From: a virus
DNA length: 64,000 nucleotides
Virus record (IMG/VR): IMGVR_UViG_3300042868_008033
Span: 23,254 to 87,253 of that record
Strand: one strand, 5' to 3'
The notes beneath the pieces are model-generated. The model was not told where the DNA came from. It saw only the letters and a program-made list of their open reading frames with translations, and did no database searches. Positions within the stretch are counted from its first letter, which is position 1. Every line of letters begins with the position of its first letter. Position numbers and translations under genes: made by a program. Shown piece after piece: positions 45,851 through 54,714 of the stretch.

Positions 45851-47641
45851 TTATCCCTCACAAGCAATGCAATCATTTCCTTGTGCTACTTGAACCATGT
45901 CCAATTCTTTAATAACTTGACGTTCAATACGTTTAGATACCTTATCTGCCTTGCCAATCTTTTCTGAACGGCAGTAGTAAAGCGTTTTCAATCCTTTTTT
46001 CCATGCCATAAAGTGTATGGCGTGAATGTATTTGATATGTGCATCTGGACGGAAGAACAAGTTTAATGATTGTGCTTGGTCAATGTATTGTTGGCGGTCA
46101 GCAGCCAATTCGATAACCCAACGTTGGTCAATTTCCATGGATGTTTTAAATACAGCTCTCTCATTTTCATCCAACCATTCTAAATGTTGTACAGAACCAT
46201 CATTCGCCATGATACTACTCCAGACTTCATCTGACCATCCGTTTGGATGAATCTCAGCGTGTTTTTGGATAATTTTATCTAGATGTTTATTCTTGTTTAG
46301 AAATGCGCCTGATAAAGTGTCTTGACGGTAAGCATTAGCACGGTAAGGCTCAACGCTAGGGCTAGTGTTTCCCATAATGATAGACGAAGAAGCATTTGGA
46401 GCAATAGCCATAAGGTGACTGAAGCGCTGGCCAGTGCCGACAGCATCAGGAGCTTCCCCTCGTTCTTTTCCAAGAATTTGATTAGCCTCATCTAATTTAC
46501 TCCTTATGTGTTTAAATATTTGATTATTTGTAACTTTTGACATTACACCTTCAAATGCAATATTGTTCTTCTGCAAGTAAGCATGAAAACCTAAGGCACC
46601 AATGCCAATAGAACGCTCACGACTAGCAGAGTGTATAGCCCTGGAAATGGTATCAGGTGCATTAACAATAAAAAACTCCAGAACGTTATCGAGCATTTCA
46701 GCAACATCCTTAAGGAACAAGGTATCATTCTTCCAATCATCATAGTGCTCCAAATTTAAAGATGATAAACAACATACAGCAGTTCTTTCCTCATTTGTTG
46801 GTAAAATAATTTCAGAACATAGGTTTGATTGATGTACTTTTAATCCTCTATCTTTTAGGAATTGAGGTAACATTTTATTACTAGTATCAATGTAATGAAT
46901 ATAAGGTTCACCGGTGTGCATACGTAATTCTAAGATTTGTTGCCACAAAGCTTTGGCGGAAACTGTTTCACGCACTATTCCTGATTTTGGATCAACCAAA
47001 GGCCATGAATCATCTGCTTCTGAATCCAACATACAGTTTTCAATCAGTTTCATAAAATCATCAGTGATGTTAACACCATGGTGTAGATTCATGCATCGTA
47101 CATTAGGATCACCAGTAGGTTTACGCATTTCTAAAAATGATATAATGTCGGGATGACTGATATCAAGATAAGCAGCATAACTTCCACGGCGAGTACGACC
47201 CTGACGGTAAGCAAGAGATGAAGCATCGTAAATTTTGAGGTGCGGCATAACACCAGTACTCTTGTCGTCTGCACTACGTATACCGAAGCCAATACCAACA
47301 CCACCGCCAAGCATAGAAAGCCAATTAGTTTCGCTAAGATTATCAACTAGACCCTCCGCAGTATCTTCAATATAGTTAAGAAAGCACGATATAGGCATAC
47401 CACGCTTAGAACGCCCATAGCTAAGAATTGGAGTACTATAACTGAGCCAATGATTAGCGGAGTAATTGTAAAGGCGCTGAGCGTGTTCAGGATTACTTCC
47501 GAATGACGATGATACATATGCAAACCTCTGTTGTGGTGATGTTTCATCATCACGCATGTAAGACTCTTGTAATCTTTTAATTCCTAATTCATCAAATAGT
47601 TTATCTTTTTCCAAGTCTATTTTGATACCCATATATTCCAT
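45851..47641 (-). CDS. nrdA: Ribonucleotide reductase class Ia large subunit (short form)
   Basis: 596 aa against about 760 in E. coli. The N-terminal ATP cone is absent, as in many T4-like phages. Key residues: redox Cys86 (MPISCFLNY), the N-x-C-x-E catalytic motif (SNLCSEI), the second redox Cys region (RTAVCCLSSLN), radical-transfer Tyr near the end (TLYYCRSEK) and the C-terminal C591-x2-C594 pair (NDCIACEG). Without the cone, dATP feedback inhibition should be lost. Confidence 0.9.
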   Translation of the reverse strand: MEYMGIKIDLEKDKLFDELGIKRLQESYMRDDETSPQQRFAYVSSSFGSNPEHAQRLYNYSANHWLSYSTPILSYGRSKRGMPISCFLNYIEDTAEGLVDNLSETNWLSMLGGGVGIGFGIRSADDKSTGVMPHLKIYDASSLAYRQGRTRRGSYAAYLDISHPDIISFLEMRKPTGDPNVRCMNLHHGVNITDDFMKLIENCMLDSEADDSWPLVDPKSGIVRETVSAKALWQQILELRMHTGEPYIHYIDTSNKMLPQFLKDRGLKVHQSNLCSEIILPTNEERTAVCCLSSLNLEHYDDWKNDTLFLKDVAEMLDNVLEFFIVNAPDTISRAIHSASRERSIGIGALGFHAYLQKNNIAFEGVMSKVTNNQIFKHIRSKLDEANQILGKERGEAPDAVGTGQRFSHLMAIAPNASSSIIMGNTSPSVEPYRANAYRQDTLSGAFLNKNKHLDKIIQKHAEIHPNGWSDEVWSSIMANDGSVQHLEWLDENERAVFKTSMEIDQRWVIELAADRQQYIDQAQSLNLFFRPDAHIKYIHAIHFMAWKKGLKTLYYCRSEKIGKADKVSKRIERQVIKELDMVQVAQGNDCIACEG

Positions 47642-47645
47642 ATTT

Positions 47646-48005
47646 TTACTTTCTTATAATTGCTTGAATGTTAGGTGGCGTCCATCCTTCAGGTTTTAAT
47701 ACCTTGCCATCTTCTCTTTTTATTACTTTTCCGTTTTCAGAAATTTTAGCTAAATTGCTACGAGCAACTTCGTCCCAAACTTCTTGTTGTGGAATTTTGA
47801 GTGTGTGTTCAAGTCCTTCAAGTACCCATTTTAAATCAGCAGTTGCATCGGCAATTTCCACAATGTTTCTACTACCATAAGCAGTAACAAGTTCTCTAAA
47901 TTCTTCGATTATCAAATCCATGTAAAGTTCTGATTGTGGTCCAAAGTCTGTTGACTTTTGGTCACATGCATCCATAAAAATTCTTACATCATTCTTACTG
48001 TCCAT
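47646..48005 (-). CDS. MazG-like pyrophosphohydrolase (phage type)
   Basis: 119 aa. Helical MazG core: LIIEEFRELVTAYG (E-E-x2-E) and IADATADLKWVLEGL. The C-terminal tail NGKVIKREDGKVLKPEGWTPP is typical of phage and cyanophage MazG. It hydrolyses NTPs or signalling nucleotides. Overlaps thyX by 11 nt. Confidence 0.8.
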   Translation of the reverse strand: MDSKNDVRIFMDACDQKSTDFGPQSELYMDLIIEEFRELVTAYGSRNIVEIADATADLKWVLEGLEHTLKIPQQEVWDEVARSNLAKISENGKVIKREDGKVLKPEGWTPPNIQAIIRK

Positions 48006-48660
48006 TAGTGTACTCCTTAATCATAGGGAAAATTGGCTCAATAACATCAGCACAAGCCAATGCAACATCTTGATGTTCTTTCTGTGTCCCGTTTGCGCTA
48101 CGGAGTTGTATATAGTGAACCCAAGAACGAAGCGTTCCGTTCATGTATAAACGTGAACCAGTCATACCTTCTGGTAATACTGCTCTCGCTTGTTCTTTTG
48201 CAATACCGTTCTCAATAGCCCACTTATACTCCTTTTCAACCGCATACAATACACGTTTCTGAGCACGTTCCCATTCTATAGCAAGTAATCTTGCATCTTC
48301 ATCATCTGCATCAACTACAACTGAATTTTGACGATTCTTCAAGTCTTGCATCCTTGCTTCTTTTAGTTCAAAACCCAATTGAGTCGCCTCCGCATATCGT
48401 TGACTAAATTCCTGAAAGGAAAAGGAACGATGCCTTAAAATCTGGCGTGCTATATCCCGTGTGGTGTCTATCTCCAAACAAATACTCACCATTTCTAGTG
48501 GTGACCAATGTTGGTTTTTGATAAGATACCGAACCAACTTTTCAGATGTTTCGGTATTATTTTGATTGGCAGGATTTGAAACTCTGGCTGCAAAAGCAAC
48601 CTGTTCTAACAAATTCTTACCATCTGCTCCCTGTGTGTATGATATCAATTTCACCTGCAT
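47995..48660 (-). CDS. thyX: Flavin-dependent thymidylate synthase
   Basis: 221 aa. The ThyX signature RHRSFSFQEFSQRY is at 76-89, with FAARVSNP near the N-terminus and SANGTQKEHQDVA near the end. It makes dTMP from dUMP with FAD and folate. It is placed with the reductase and primase genes. Confidence 0.92.
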   Translation of the reverse strand: MQVKLISYTQGADGKNLLEQVAFAARVSNPANQNNTETSEKLVRYLIKNQHWSPLEMVSICLEIDTTRDIARQILRHRSFSFQEFSQRYAEATQLGFELKEARMQDLKNRQNSVVVDADDEDARLLAIEWERAQKRVLYAVEKEYKWAIENGIAKEQARAVLPEGMTGSRLYMNGTLRSWVHYIQLRSANGTQKEHQDVALACADVIEPIFPMIKEYTNGQ

Positions 48661-48673
48661 AACAAATCTCCAT

Positions 48674-49687
48674 TCAAGTCTTTTTCCAGTTAATAAATTC
48701 CATCTTTGCTCTCAGATTTACAAAGGTATGTTTACTTATGATATCTTGAATTTCGTCTGGTGAGAAGCCATTCAAAACCATATCATTCACATCTTTTTCT
48801 TCAATCATTTCAGGCCAGATTACCACATTGTAGTGTTCCTCGATAGCCTTGTCCATCTGATTATGTAGTTCTTTGTTTCTTGGTTCATTATCATACACCA
48901 AGACAATCTTAGACTTGTCAAAGTGCTTGGAAGCAGCCATCAGATTTGAATCCGCAGTTGCAACGGCATTCTCCAGAAACATAGAGTCAATAGGACCTTC
49001 CACAACATATATCATGTCTTCCGTGTTGATCCGGTCAGTCCCGAATAACTTGTGGTTATCTTTGTCTGTCTTTACTGTGATATATCTTAGTTTAGATTCA
49101 CCTAATGCACGACCCTGAAATGCCACAAGATTTTTATCTTCATCATAGAATGGTATTACCAATCTAGGGTCATCTTCTTTGAGTCCATCTTTCTCTATTT
49201 GCAGGCTCTCAACAAAGCCTTTAAAGTCTTGTGCAAAATATAGGTGTGCATGGAACGACTCTGGTATTTTGCGGGATTTGACATACACTTTCGCAAAATG
49301 TTCTTCTGGTAACGATTCGACCGATGGAATATCGAATTTAACACGAAACTTCGGGGTTTCAGGTTTGAATTCATCGAAAGTTGGTTTAACGTAATTGTCA
49401 CGTCCCTGTTCACCATTCTTGTACCGTTCAAGTGCATATTCTTTAACTAGGTTTGGATCAACCTTCTCCAGGAAATTATAAAAGGAAGTGGATGCACCAC
49501 AATTGTGGCACATATAAAAGTAATTGTTCTTTTTTTCGTAAACATAACCACGAGCTTTGGTTTTGTTCTTGCTTGAGTCGCCACAGAGAGGACACCTGAA
49601 GTTATACAGGTTATCCTTTTTCTGTGTGAATTTTTGAAGCTTCGGGGATACCCTTAGCAGAAAGGTTCTATCAATAAAAACGGACAT
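48674..49687 (-). CDS. DNA primase (T4 gp61-like)
   Basis: 337 aa. N-terminal zinc finger C32-x2-C35...C60-x2-C63 (RCPLCGDS; YMCHNCGAS). The TOPRIM core is IYVVEGPIDSMFLENA (glutamate) with IVLVYDNEPRNKE (D-x-E-type). Makes RNA primers for lagging-strand synthesis. Length similar to T4 gp61 (342 aa). It lies 13 nt upstream of thyX. Confidence 0.87.
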   Translation of the reverse strand: MSVFIDRTFLLRVSPKLQKFTQKKDNLYNFRCPLCGDSSKNKTKARGYVYEKKNNYFYMCHNCGASTSFYNFLEKVDPNLVKEYALERYKNGEQGRDNYVKPTFDEFKPETPKFRVKFDIPSVESLPEEHFAKVYVKSRKIPESFHAHLYFAQDFKGFVESLQIEKDGLKEDDPRLVIPFYDEDKNLVAFQGRALGESKLRYITVKTDKDNHKLFGTDRINTEDMIYVVEGPIDSMFLENAVATADSNLMAASKHFDKSKIVLVYDNEPRNKELHNQMDKAIEEHYNVVIWPEMIEEKDVNDMVLNGFSPDEIQDIISKHTFVNLRAKMEFINWKKT

Positions 49688-49719
49688 AACAAAATGGTGT
49701 GAAGTTTACAAGAAACTAG

Positions 49720-49748
49720 ATTATACACCAATTAATGTAAAAATGCAA
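49720..49748 (-). promoter_or_regulatory. Promoter before the primase
   Basis: TTGCAT (49743-49748), 17-nt spacer, TATAAT (49720-49725). It overlaps the end of the upstream gene. 33 nt before the primase ATG. Confidence 0.72.
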
Positions 49749-50037
49749 GTATTTTTTCTAAGTGGCCGGAAAGTATTCCAGCAAAGGCCACGGCACCGGC
49801 AGCCATCCATACTACCTTTTGTCTGACTTTTTCCAGGTCACCAATCTTCCTTGCTAGTTCGGTATGTTGAGTACAGGATGCATTATACATTTCTTCCAGT
49901 TTTTCACTCAAAGCGTCCCGTGTTTTATCAAGGCAATCATGCATCTCTTTAACATCAACTTTTAGGTCATCCATTTTTTCATTAAGGTTTTCTACCTTAG
50001 TTTCAACGATGCCTATTCTTTCTACTGTAGTGGCCAT
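49732..50037 (-). CDS. Coiled-coil, tail-anchored membrane protein
   Basis: 101 aa. Long coiled coil (VETKVENLNEKMDDLKVDVK; TRDALSEKLEEMYNAS) and a C-terminal hydrophobic helix (VVWMAAGAVAFAGILSG). This layout is seen in phage lysis-associated and unknown membrane proteins. The stop overlaps the primase promoter. Function unknown. Confidence 0.62.
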   Translation of the reverse strand: MATTVERIGIVETKVENLNEKMDDLKVDVKEMHDCLDKTRDALSEKLEEMYNASCTQHTELARKIGDLEKVRQKVVWMAAGAVAFAGILSGHLEKILAFLH

Positions 50038-50048
50038 TTAGTTCTTTC

Positions 50049-50363
50049 TTATACACTAAAGCTGCTGCCGCATCCACATGTGGATTTGGCATTTGGGTTG
50101 GTAATCACAAATTGTGATCCTGTTAGTCTATCTTTTTTATAATCTATTGTTGCACCAGAGAAATATTGCATACTGGCAGAATCAACAAGTAATTTTTCAG
50201 TCACTTCAAAATCATCCTCATTCTTAGCATCCTCTATCATGAAACCATAATTAAAACCAGAGCATCCACCGCCTTCGATAAAGGCTCTGACGTATTTCGA
50301 ACTTTCTTCTTCCAATAAAATTTCTTTTATTTGTTCAATAGCATTTTCAGTTACTGTTAACAT
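50049..50363 (-). CDS. iscA: A-type Fe-S carrier (IscA/ErpA-like)
   Basis: 104 aa. Three cluster-binding cysteines: C34 ([10 protein letters not shown]) and C96-G-C98 (STCGCGSSF). Full-length A-type carrier. Overlaps the IscU-like gene by 17 nt. With IscU it may feed Fe-S clusters to the phage radical SAM enzymes, whose demand in this genome is high; that link is inference. Confidence 0.88.
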   Translation of the reverse strand: MLTVTENAIEQIKEILLEEESSKYVRAFIEGGGCSGFNYGFMIEDAKNEDDFEVTEKLLVDSASMQYFSGATIDYKKDRLTGSQFVITNPNAKSTCGCGSSFSV

Positions 50364-50730
50364 GTTTACCTTTATAATTGTTAATGGCCGCTTTCACAGC
50401 GTCTTCTGCAAGTATGCTACAATGTATTTTAACAGGTGGTAATGCTAATTCTTCTGCGATATCAGAATTCTTAATAGTAGAAGCTTCATCCAAAGTTTTA
50501 CCTTTGATCCACTCTGTAACCAAGGATGAACTTGCGATTGCTGAACCGCATCCATATGTCTTGAAACAAGCATCTCTAATAATATCATCTTCAACCCTAA
50601 TCTGTAACTTCATAACATCACCACACGCAGGCGCACCGACCATGCCTGTTCCAACATTTTCATCTATATCAAACTTACCCACATTTCGTGGATTTTCGTA
50701 ATGGTCAATGACCTTTTCGGAATACGCCAT
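50347..50730 (-). CDS. iscU: Fe-S scaffold protein IscU-like
   Basis: 127 aa. Scaffold residues are present: C36 with D38 (PACGD), C61 (GCGSA), H103-C104 ([10 protein letters not shown]) and the LPPVK loop (98-101) that binds the HscA chaperone in bacterial IscU. No IscS cysteine desulfurase is visible in this window, so it presumably uses the host IscS. Confidence 0.9.
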   Translation of the reverse strand: MAYSEKVIDHYENPRNVGKFDIDENVGTGMVGAPACGDVMKLQIRVEDDIIRDACFKTYGCGSAIASSSLVTEWIKGKTLDEASTIKNSDIAEELALPPVKIHCSILAEDAVKAAINNYKGKHVNSN

Positions 50731-50936
50731 TATTTTTTCACAGGAACTTCTGTGCCTTCAAGTTTCTTGTGAACTTTCATTTCTTTACAATTTTGTTTTG
50801 GTTTGCCAGCTTTGTCTTTAACAACTTGACCTTGTTTATCTTTTACATCAACACAAACTTTTTTTGTTTCTGCTGCAGCAAAAGCTGTTGAAGATATGGC
50901 TAAACATAGTCCTGCTACAAATATATAATTTTTCAT
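50730..50936 (-). CDS. Small secreted protein with Cys
   Basis: 68 aa with a Sec signal peptide (YIFVAGLCLAISSTAFA, cut after AFA), then a basic mature part with two Cys (KVCVDVKDKQGQ; KQNCKEMKVHKK). Similar small periplasmic proteins accompany host and phage genes, with no clear function. Coupled to its neighbours by 1-4 nt. Confidence 0.65.
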   Translation of the reverse strand: MKNYIFVAGLCLAISSTAFAAAETKKVCVDVKDKQGQVVKDKAGKPKQNCKEMKVHKKLEGTEVPVKK

Positions 50937-51154
50937 TTTTCGTCCTTTTTAGTAAACTTTTCTGATGCTGTGAAACCTAAACCTGCAATTACAATGTACA
51001 TCATTGAATCGTAAATTTTAGAATCTATAGGATGACCATATAGCATAGTAATAAAACCTGATGCACACATTACAAATGCTAACAGTGTGACAACTCTTTT
51101 GCTAGAGATGGTGCCATTGACACCATCTGATAACATACTTTTTAATGAGTCCAT
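50933..51154 (-). CDS. Two-helix membrane protein, holin candidate
   Basis: 73 aa. Two hydrophobic segments (about 20-38, RVVTLLAFVMCASGFITML; about 48-62, YDSMMYIVIAGLGFTA), charged ends and a size typical of holins. It lies in the same run as the nuclease and endolysin. The holin role is a guess. Confidence 0.5.
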   Translation of the reverse strand: MDSLKSMLSDGVNGTISSKRVVTLLAFVMCASGFITMLYGHPIDSKIYDSMMYIVIAGLGFTASEKFTKKDEK

Positions 51155-51158
51155 CTAT

Positions 51159-51596
51159 TTAGATTTCTGGTTGTGGGGCTGGTGCAGGCGCTGGTTTGCC
51201 TCCAAATCCTGTGACAACTTGTGCTGCTGGTGCAAATGTTGCTGCACTTGGCGTTGGTGTGCCAAATGTTGCATTGTTGCTTGGTGCATTAGTTGACGGT
51301 GCATTTGGTGGTGGTCCTGAAACGGTTGGTGGTTTATTTGCTGCATCTAGTGCCTTTGCTCTAAGGTCTTTATCATTACCGGCTAACATAATGCCCGATA
51401 GAGTACCAGTTAAGAATGTTGCAATAGGAATAATCAACTCAAAGAATTTTTGGTCAATAGGACTAATTGCATTTAATGGTTGAGTTACAAAGATAATGGA
51501 GTATAACACGACAAATACAATACCTGTCAATGTTAATGCCAAACAAATACCGATAAAGAATTTTAGACGAGCCATTAACTGCTCTTCTGTATACAT
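51159..51596 (-). CDS. Membrane protein with Pro/Ala-rich tail
   Basis: 145 aa from the ATG at 51596 (weak ribosome site). Two transmembrane segments (about 13-36, FFIGICLALTLTGIVFVVLY; about 55-75, LIIPIATFLTGTLSGIM) are followed by a disordered Pro/Ala/Asn tail (PPPNAPSTNAPSNNA). Another holin candidate. No family recognised. Confidence 0.58.
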   Translation of the reverse strand: MYTEEQLMARLKFFIGICLALTLTGIVFVVLYSIIFVTQPLNAISPIDQKFFELIIPIATFLTGTLSGIMLAGNDKDLRAKALDAANKPPTVSGPPPNAPSTNAPSNNATFGTPTPSAATFAPAAQVVTGFGGKPAPAPAPQPEI

Positions 51597-51606
51597 GAAA
51601 TTATTA

Positions 51607-51900
51607 TTATTTTCCACAATTCGCTCCTTGTGTTGGTGTTGTACATTGTGCTGGTGCAGGAGTTTGGCCCATAGGTTCAACTCTTGTTGTTGGTGGACCC
51701 AATCTTGGATCCCTCTGTCCTTTAAAAATATGTTCTGGACAAGTTCTTGTCACATCACATCTTGGCATTTTACAAAATTCTTTGTCCCAATTATCAGGGT
51801 CTTGACATGGATAACGGAATCTATCACCGCCAAAAAATGCCAATGATAAAGGTAAAATAATCATTGCGATTGCTACATATAATAGTTTTTTGTCGTTCAT
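51607..51900 (-). CDS. Membrane-anchored Cys/Pro-rich protein
   Basis: 97 aa. An N-terminal helix (LLYVAIAMIILPLSLAFF) anchors an extracytoplasmic part with seven cysteines (CQDPDNWDKEFCKMPRCDV; TRTCPEHIF) and a Pro-rich end. Disulfides are likely in the periplasm. Function unknown. Confidence 0.58.
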   Translation of the reverse strand: MNDKKLLYVAIAMIILPLSLAFFGGDRFRYPCQDPDNWDKEFCKMPRCDVTRTCPEHIFKGQRDPRLGPPTTRVEPMGQTPAPAQCTTPTQGANCGK

Positions 51901-51909
51901 GTTTTTTCC

Positions 51910-52344
51910 TTAATTACACCAAGAAGTTTTAGCTTCACCGTAATATTCACGAGCAAATCCGTTGGCAATCAATTGCGTCCGGAGACTTTGACCGTTTAGA
52001 ATGATATCACCCAATACACGACCACCGAATTTATCCCAACTGTAAAGAATGACTTGTCGTTGTTGGCTGGCGTTAATGAGACCTTTAGTGAAAACGGAAG
52101 CGGCTTCACCACGTTGTTTTTCACTATCGCATTGACCTCTAAATCCTTTTTCCGGAGTATCGACTCCATAGACTCGTACCGCAAGTTCGGGCTTAAGGGG
52201 TGCAGGCAGAAAGGGTGCGGCGATAACAACTGTATCGCCATCCGTTACTCTTAATATTTGTGCGTCATACGTAACACCTTGTGGTGCTTTTTGTGCAAAT
52301 GCCAAACAAGGTAACAATGCAAGTATGAATAATATTTTTTTCAT
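51910..52344 (-). CDS. Secreted staphylococcal-nuclease-like protein
   Basis: 144 aa from ATG 52344. Signal peptide (KKILFILALLPCLAFA, cut after AFA), then the SNase fold: ILRVTDGDTVVI, VRVYGVDTPEKG with the catalytic Arg/Glu region, and LYSWDKFGGRVLGDI. Exported thermonuclease-type enzymes cut DNA and RNA outside the cytoplasm. In a phage it may clear DNA at lysis or block competing DNA. Confidence 0.82.
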   Translation of the reverse strand: MKKILFILALLPCLAFAQKAPQGVTYDAQILRVTDGDTVVIAAPFLPAPLKPELAVRVYGVDTPEKGFRGQCDSEKQRGEAASVFTKGLINASQQRQVILYSWDKFGGRVLGDIILNGQSLRTQLIANGFAREYYGEAKTSWCN

Positions 52345-52345
52345 A

Positions 52346-52969
52346 CTATACTCCAAAAACGTGAAGTGCATGTTCATAATGTTTGATGCGGTCTTCAAGG
52401 CCAATCGTTCCACCATTGATACGTTTTGTCAATGTGACGATATCACCTTTGTCAGCCCACTGATTTAACTTATTTGTTTCCCAGAACCAGCAAGCAGATT
52501 GTGCTGCGCCTTCAAATGTCTGTAGATATTCTGATGCTTCTTCTACTGTAATATCGAGACTGCCTGCAAAGAAAGTATAGTTGTCACGGCCGGTCAATTG
52601 AATTAAACCACGGCCACAGAACTTGTATCCATCACCAGACGCCTCATCTCCGTTACCCATACGGCTAGCGTAGATTTTGTTTGCGATTGCTTCTTGTTTG
52701 TTTGGCTTGGCAGCATAATGCTGTGCAATCTCATCATTTGGAAAATACTTACCAAACAGTTTACGTAGTGATGCTGCTTTATAATTTAGATTTTCTTTAA
52801 GAACCATGAAACCACCAGACTCATGTGAGCATTGTGCTATGAAAGCAGCCATTCTCTGAGGTGTATTGATTTCATAATCTGGTAATAGAATTGATAAGGC
52901 GTGATGCCAGTTATCAATATATGGGTTTTTTGGAAGTAATTGTTTTAATTGTTCTTTTGTTAATTCCAT
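52346..52969 (-). CDS. GH19-type endolysin (chitinase/lysozyme fold)
   Basis: 207 aa from ATG 52969 behind AAGGA. The catalytic region is AAFIAQCSHESGGFMVLKE with Glu50; also YRGRG-type GYKFCGRGLIQLTGRDNY and a late RINGGTIGLEDR. Breaks the peptidoglycan glycan strand. No signal peptide, so release needs a holin. Spanin genes follow close by (53.5-54.2 kb). Confidence 0.88.
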   Translation of the reverse strand: MELTKEQLKQLLPKNPYIDNWHHALSILLPDYEINTPQRMAAFIAQCSHESGGFMVLKENLNYKAASLRKLFGKYFPNDEIAQHYAAKPNKQEAIANKIYASRMGNGDEASGDGYKFCGRGLIQLTGRDNYTFFAGSLDITVEEASEYLQTFEGAAQSACWFWETNKLNQWADKGDIVTLTKRINGGTIGLEDRIKHYEHALHVFGV

Positions 52970-52978
52970 TTTCAATCC

Positions 52979-53500
52979 TTATAATATTATCGGTAACCAT
53001 AAAAAAGCACCTTGTGACATTAATAATATTGCAAAAGCACCAAGACCGATACCAATACAATACATTTTTTTATTCAACGTCAACATAGATGCAGCTAATA
53101 TAACAATTGCAATTTGATAGAAAGCATTAGAGTATGTGTACCAAGGACTTCTTAGTTTCGCTACTGCTCTCTCAGCTTCAATTGCACGAGCCTTGGCCAT
53201 CAATTCTTTTTTACCTTCACCTGATGAAGGTTCTGATTCGTAACGTTCTATTTTAACCTTCATAATTTCGGCTTTTCTTTTGTCGCCATTACGAACAGCA
53301 TTATCGTATGTTATTTCAGCTAATGACTGTTTAATGCTTTTTGCTTGATAGAAAGACCAAACATTGTTTGCTTCAATCGTGTTATCTAAAATCTGTGATG
53401 AATTGCCACCATCAAGTAATGATGTGATAGCCAAAAATGCAGCCAAAAATGTAATAATCCAACCAGTGCGTTCTTTAGTTTGTTCTTGTTCTTCTGTCAT
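52979..53500 (-). CDS. DUF4337-like membrane protein
   Basis: 173 aa. One N-terminal helix (WIITFLAAFLAITSLL) and two C-terminal helices (YQIAIVILAASMLTL; IGIGLGAFAILLMSQGAFLW) bracket a helical NNVWSFYQAKSIKQSLAEIT region. This is the layout of the DUF4337 family, found in bacteria and phages. Function unknown. Confidence 0.75.
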   Translation of the reverse strand: MTEEQEQTKERTGWIITFLAAFLAITSLLDGGNSSQILDNTIEANNVWSFYQAKSIKQSLAEITYDNAVRNGDKRKAEIMKVKIERYESEPSSGEGKKELMAKARAIEAERAVAKLRSPWYTYSNAFYQIAIVILAASMLTLNKKMYCIGIGLGAFAILLMSQGAFLWLPIIL

Positions 53501-53787
53501 TTCACACCTTCAAATATTCGTTTCTGTATTTCATACCATTCAATCCATGCATCATTTTTCACCGCACACTCATAGTATGTTGTATAGTTTATTGTAACTG
53601 TTTTGCTTATGTCTGTTAACTTTGGATCATCTACTAATTTTTCTAATTGAGGACATTTCTGTTTCAATTTCTCAGGTACCTCTGGAAATTTAGCGGTAAC
53701 TGGAACAGTTGTCGAACAGCCCATCATAAACACGATTACAACAATAAAGATAGCCCATATTAAATATTCTGTTGTTCTCTCATTCAT
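53497..53787 (-). CDS. Probable outer-membrane spanin lipoprotein (Rz1-like)
   Basis: 96 aa. A signal segment with a lipobox-like MMGC (Cys24) is followed by STTVPVTAKFPEVPEKLKQK, a Pro-rich start typical of Rz1-type proteins. Overlaps the i-spanin candidate by 4 nt. Fuses outer and inner membranes at lysis with its partner; the role is inferred from layout. Confidence 0.68.
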   Translation of the reverse strand: MNERTTEYLIWAIFIVVIVFMMGCSTTVPVTAKFPEVPEKLKQKCPQLEKLVDDPKLTDISKTVTINYTTYYECAVKNDAWIEWYEIQKRIFEGVK

Positions 53788-54239
53788 TTTGGTGCCTCTG
53801 CTGCTCTATTGTGAGCTTCTACGAATTCTTTTGGTATCTCACATACACCACCTGGAGCAAATTTTGTGTCATACTTTACAATTTCTCTATCCACATATTT
53901 AACAATGTCTTGACCACGGGTCTTAACAATTTGCACCTTGTTTACCACTTTCTCAACAATCTTAATATTTTCTTCCTTTGATTGTGCTTCAGCTGCAGCA
54001 ACTTTTTCTTCCATCTCTCGCACTCTTGCTTCCCACTGTTCATTATCGTGGATTGCGCCAGCCATGAATGTACCAATCACAATCGCAGCAATAGAACCTA
54101 ATTGTATTGGTGTTTTATAAACGTAAAGGAATGGTATGAATGATAAGAATCTAATAAAATATGATGCGGCCACACCAAAAACGCCGGCTATTAAGACGGC
54201 GTAGAATATCCAATTAGGTAACCATTGCAATATCCACAT
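53784..54239 (-). CDS. Probable inner-membrane spanin (Rz-like)
   Basis: 151 aa. Hydrophobic N-terminal region (about 7-57) then a coiled coil (WEARVREMEEKVAAAEAQSK) and an end VCEIPKEFVEAHNRAAEA, as in Rz-type proteins. More transmembrane content than classical Rz. Paired with the lipoprotein gene that follows. Confidence 0.66.
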   Translation of the reverse strand: MWILQWLPNWIFYAVLIAGVFGVAASYFIRFLSFIPFLYVYKTPIQLGSIAAIVIGTFMAGAIHDNEQWEARVREMEEKVAAAEAQSKEENIKIVEKVVNKVQIVKTRGQDIVKYVDREIVKYDTKFAPGGVCEIPKEFVEAHNRAAEAPK

Positions 54240-54240
54240 G

Positions 54241-54714
54241 TTACATATTTGGTTGTTTGCGTTTGACGAATGACATTACTGGATTTCTTTTCTTAGAAAC
54301 ACCTGGTTCTCCACCTGCGCCGCCCGACCCAGCAATGTTTCCACCACCAACAGTATTGGTTGGCGCAGCTGCCATACCTTCTTCATTTATTGCAGTGACA
54401 TGAGTTTTAGGTAAACTTAATATGGGATGTGTTTTGGTTACTGGTTTACCATTTTTCAAATGCACATACATTTTACTAGAACCATCAACTTTTCTTAATG
54501 TGGAACCTTTTTTAACAACATGCCCATTACCAAAATCTAAATCTTGATTTGCAACATGTGTATGGTGTTGTTTTTCATTTTCACTATAAGTATGGTTAAT
54601 ATTTTCAGACACCTTCTCACAACTTCCTGGAGAGAATGCTTTTTTACCTCGAACAGGTTTGTATCCAGTCCAGCATCTATCTTTTTCTGTAATATATTCT
54701 TGAAATGTTTTCAT
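54241..54714 (-). CDS. Capsid-targeting-like protein with Cys-Gly repeat motif
   Basis: 157 aa from the ATG overlapping the upstream stop (TAATG). It begins MKTFQEYITEKD, close to the T4 internal-protein targeting peptide (MKTYQEFIAEA). Next is CWTGYKPVRGKKAFSPGSCE, a motif repeated in phage proteins, and a His/Gly-rich middle. I infer an internal head protein cut after TE by the prohead protease. Confidence 0.62.
   Translation of the reverse strand: MKTFQEYITEKDRCWTGYKPVRGKKAFSPGSCEKVSENINHTYSENEKQHHTHVANQDLDFGNGHVVKKGSTLRKVDGSSKMYVHLKNGKPVTKTHPILSLPKTHVTAINEEGMAAAPTNTVGGGNIAGSGGAGGEPGVSKKRNPVMSFVKRKQPNM

Noticed and set aside
51155-51346. Gln/His-rich 63-codon frame on the minus strand
   Set aside because: It is the shifted reading of the Pro/Ala-rich tail of the 51159-51596 gene; composition is typical of a shadow frame.
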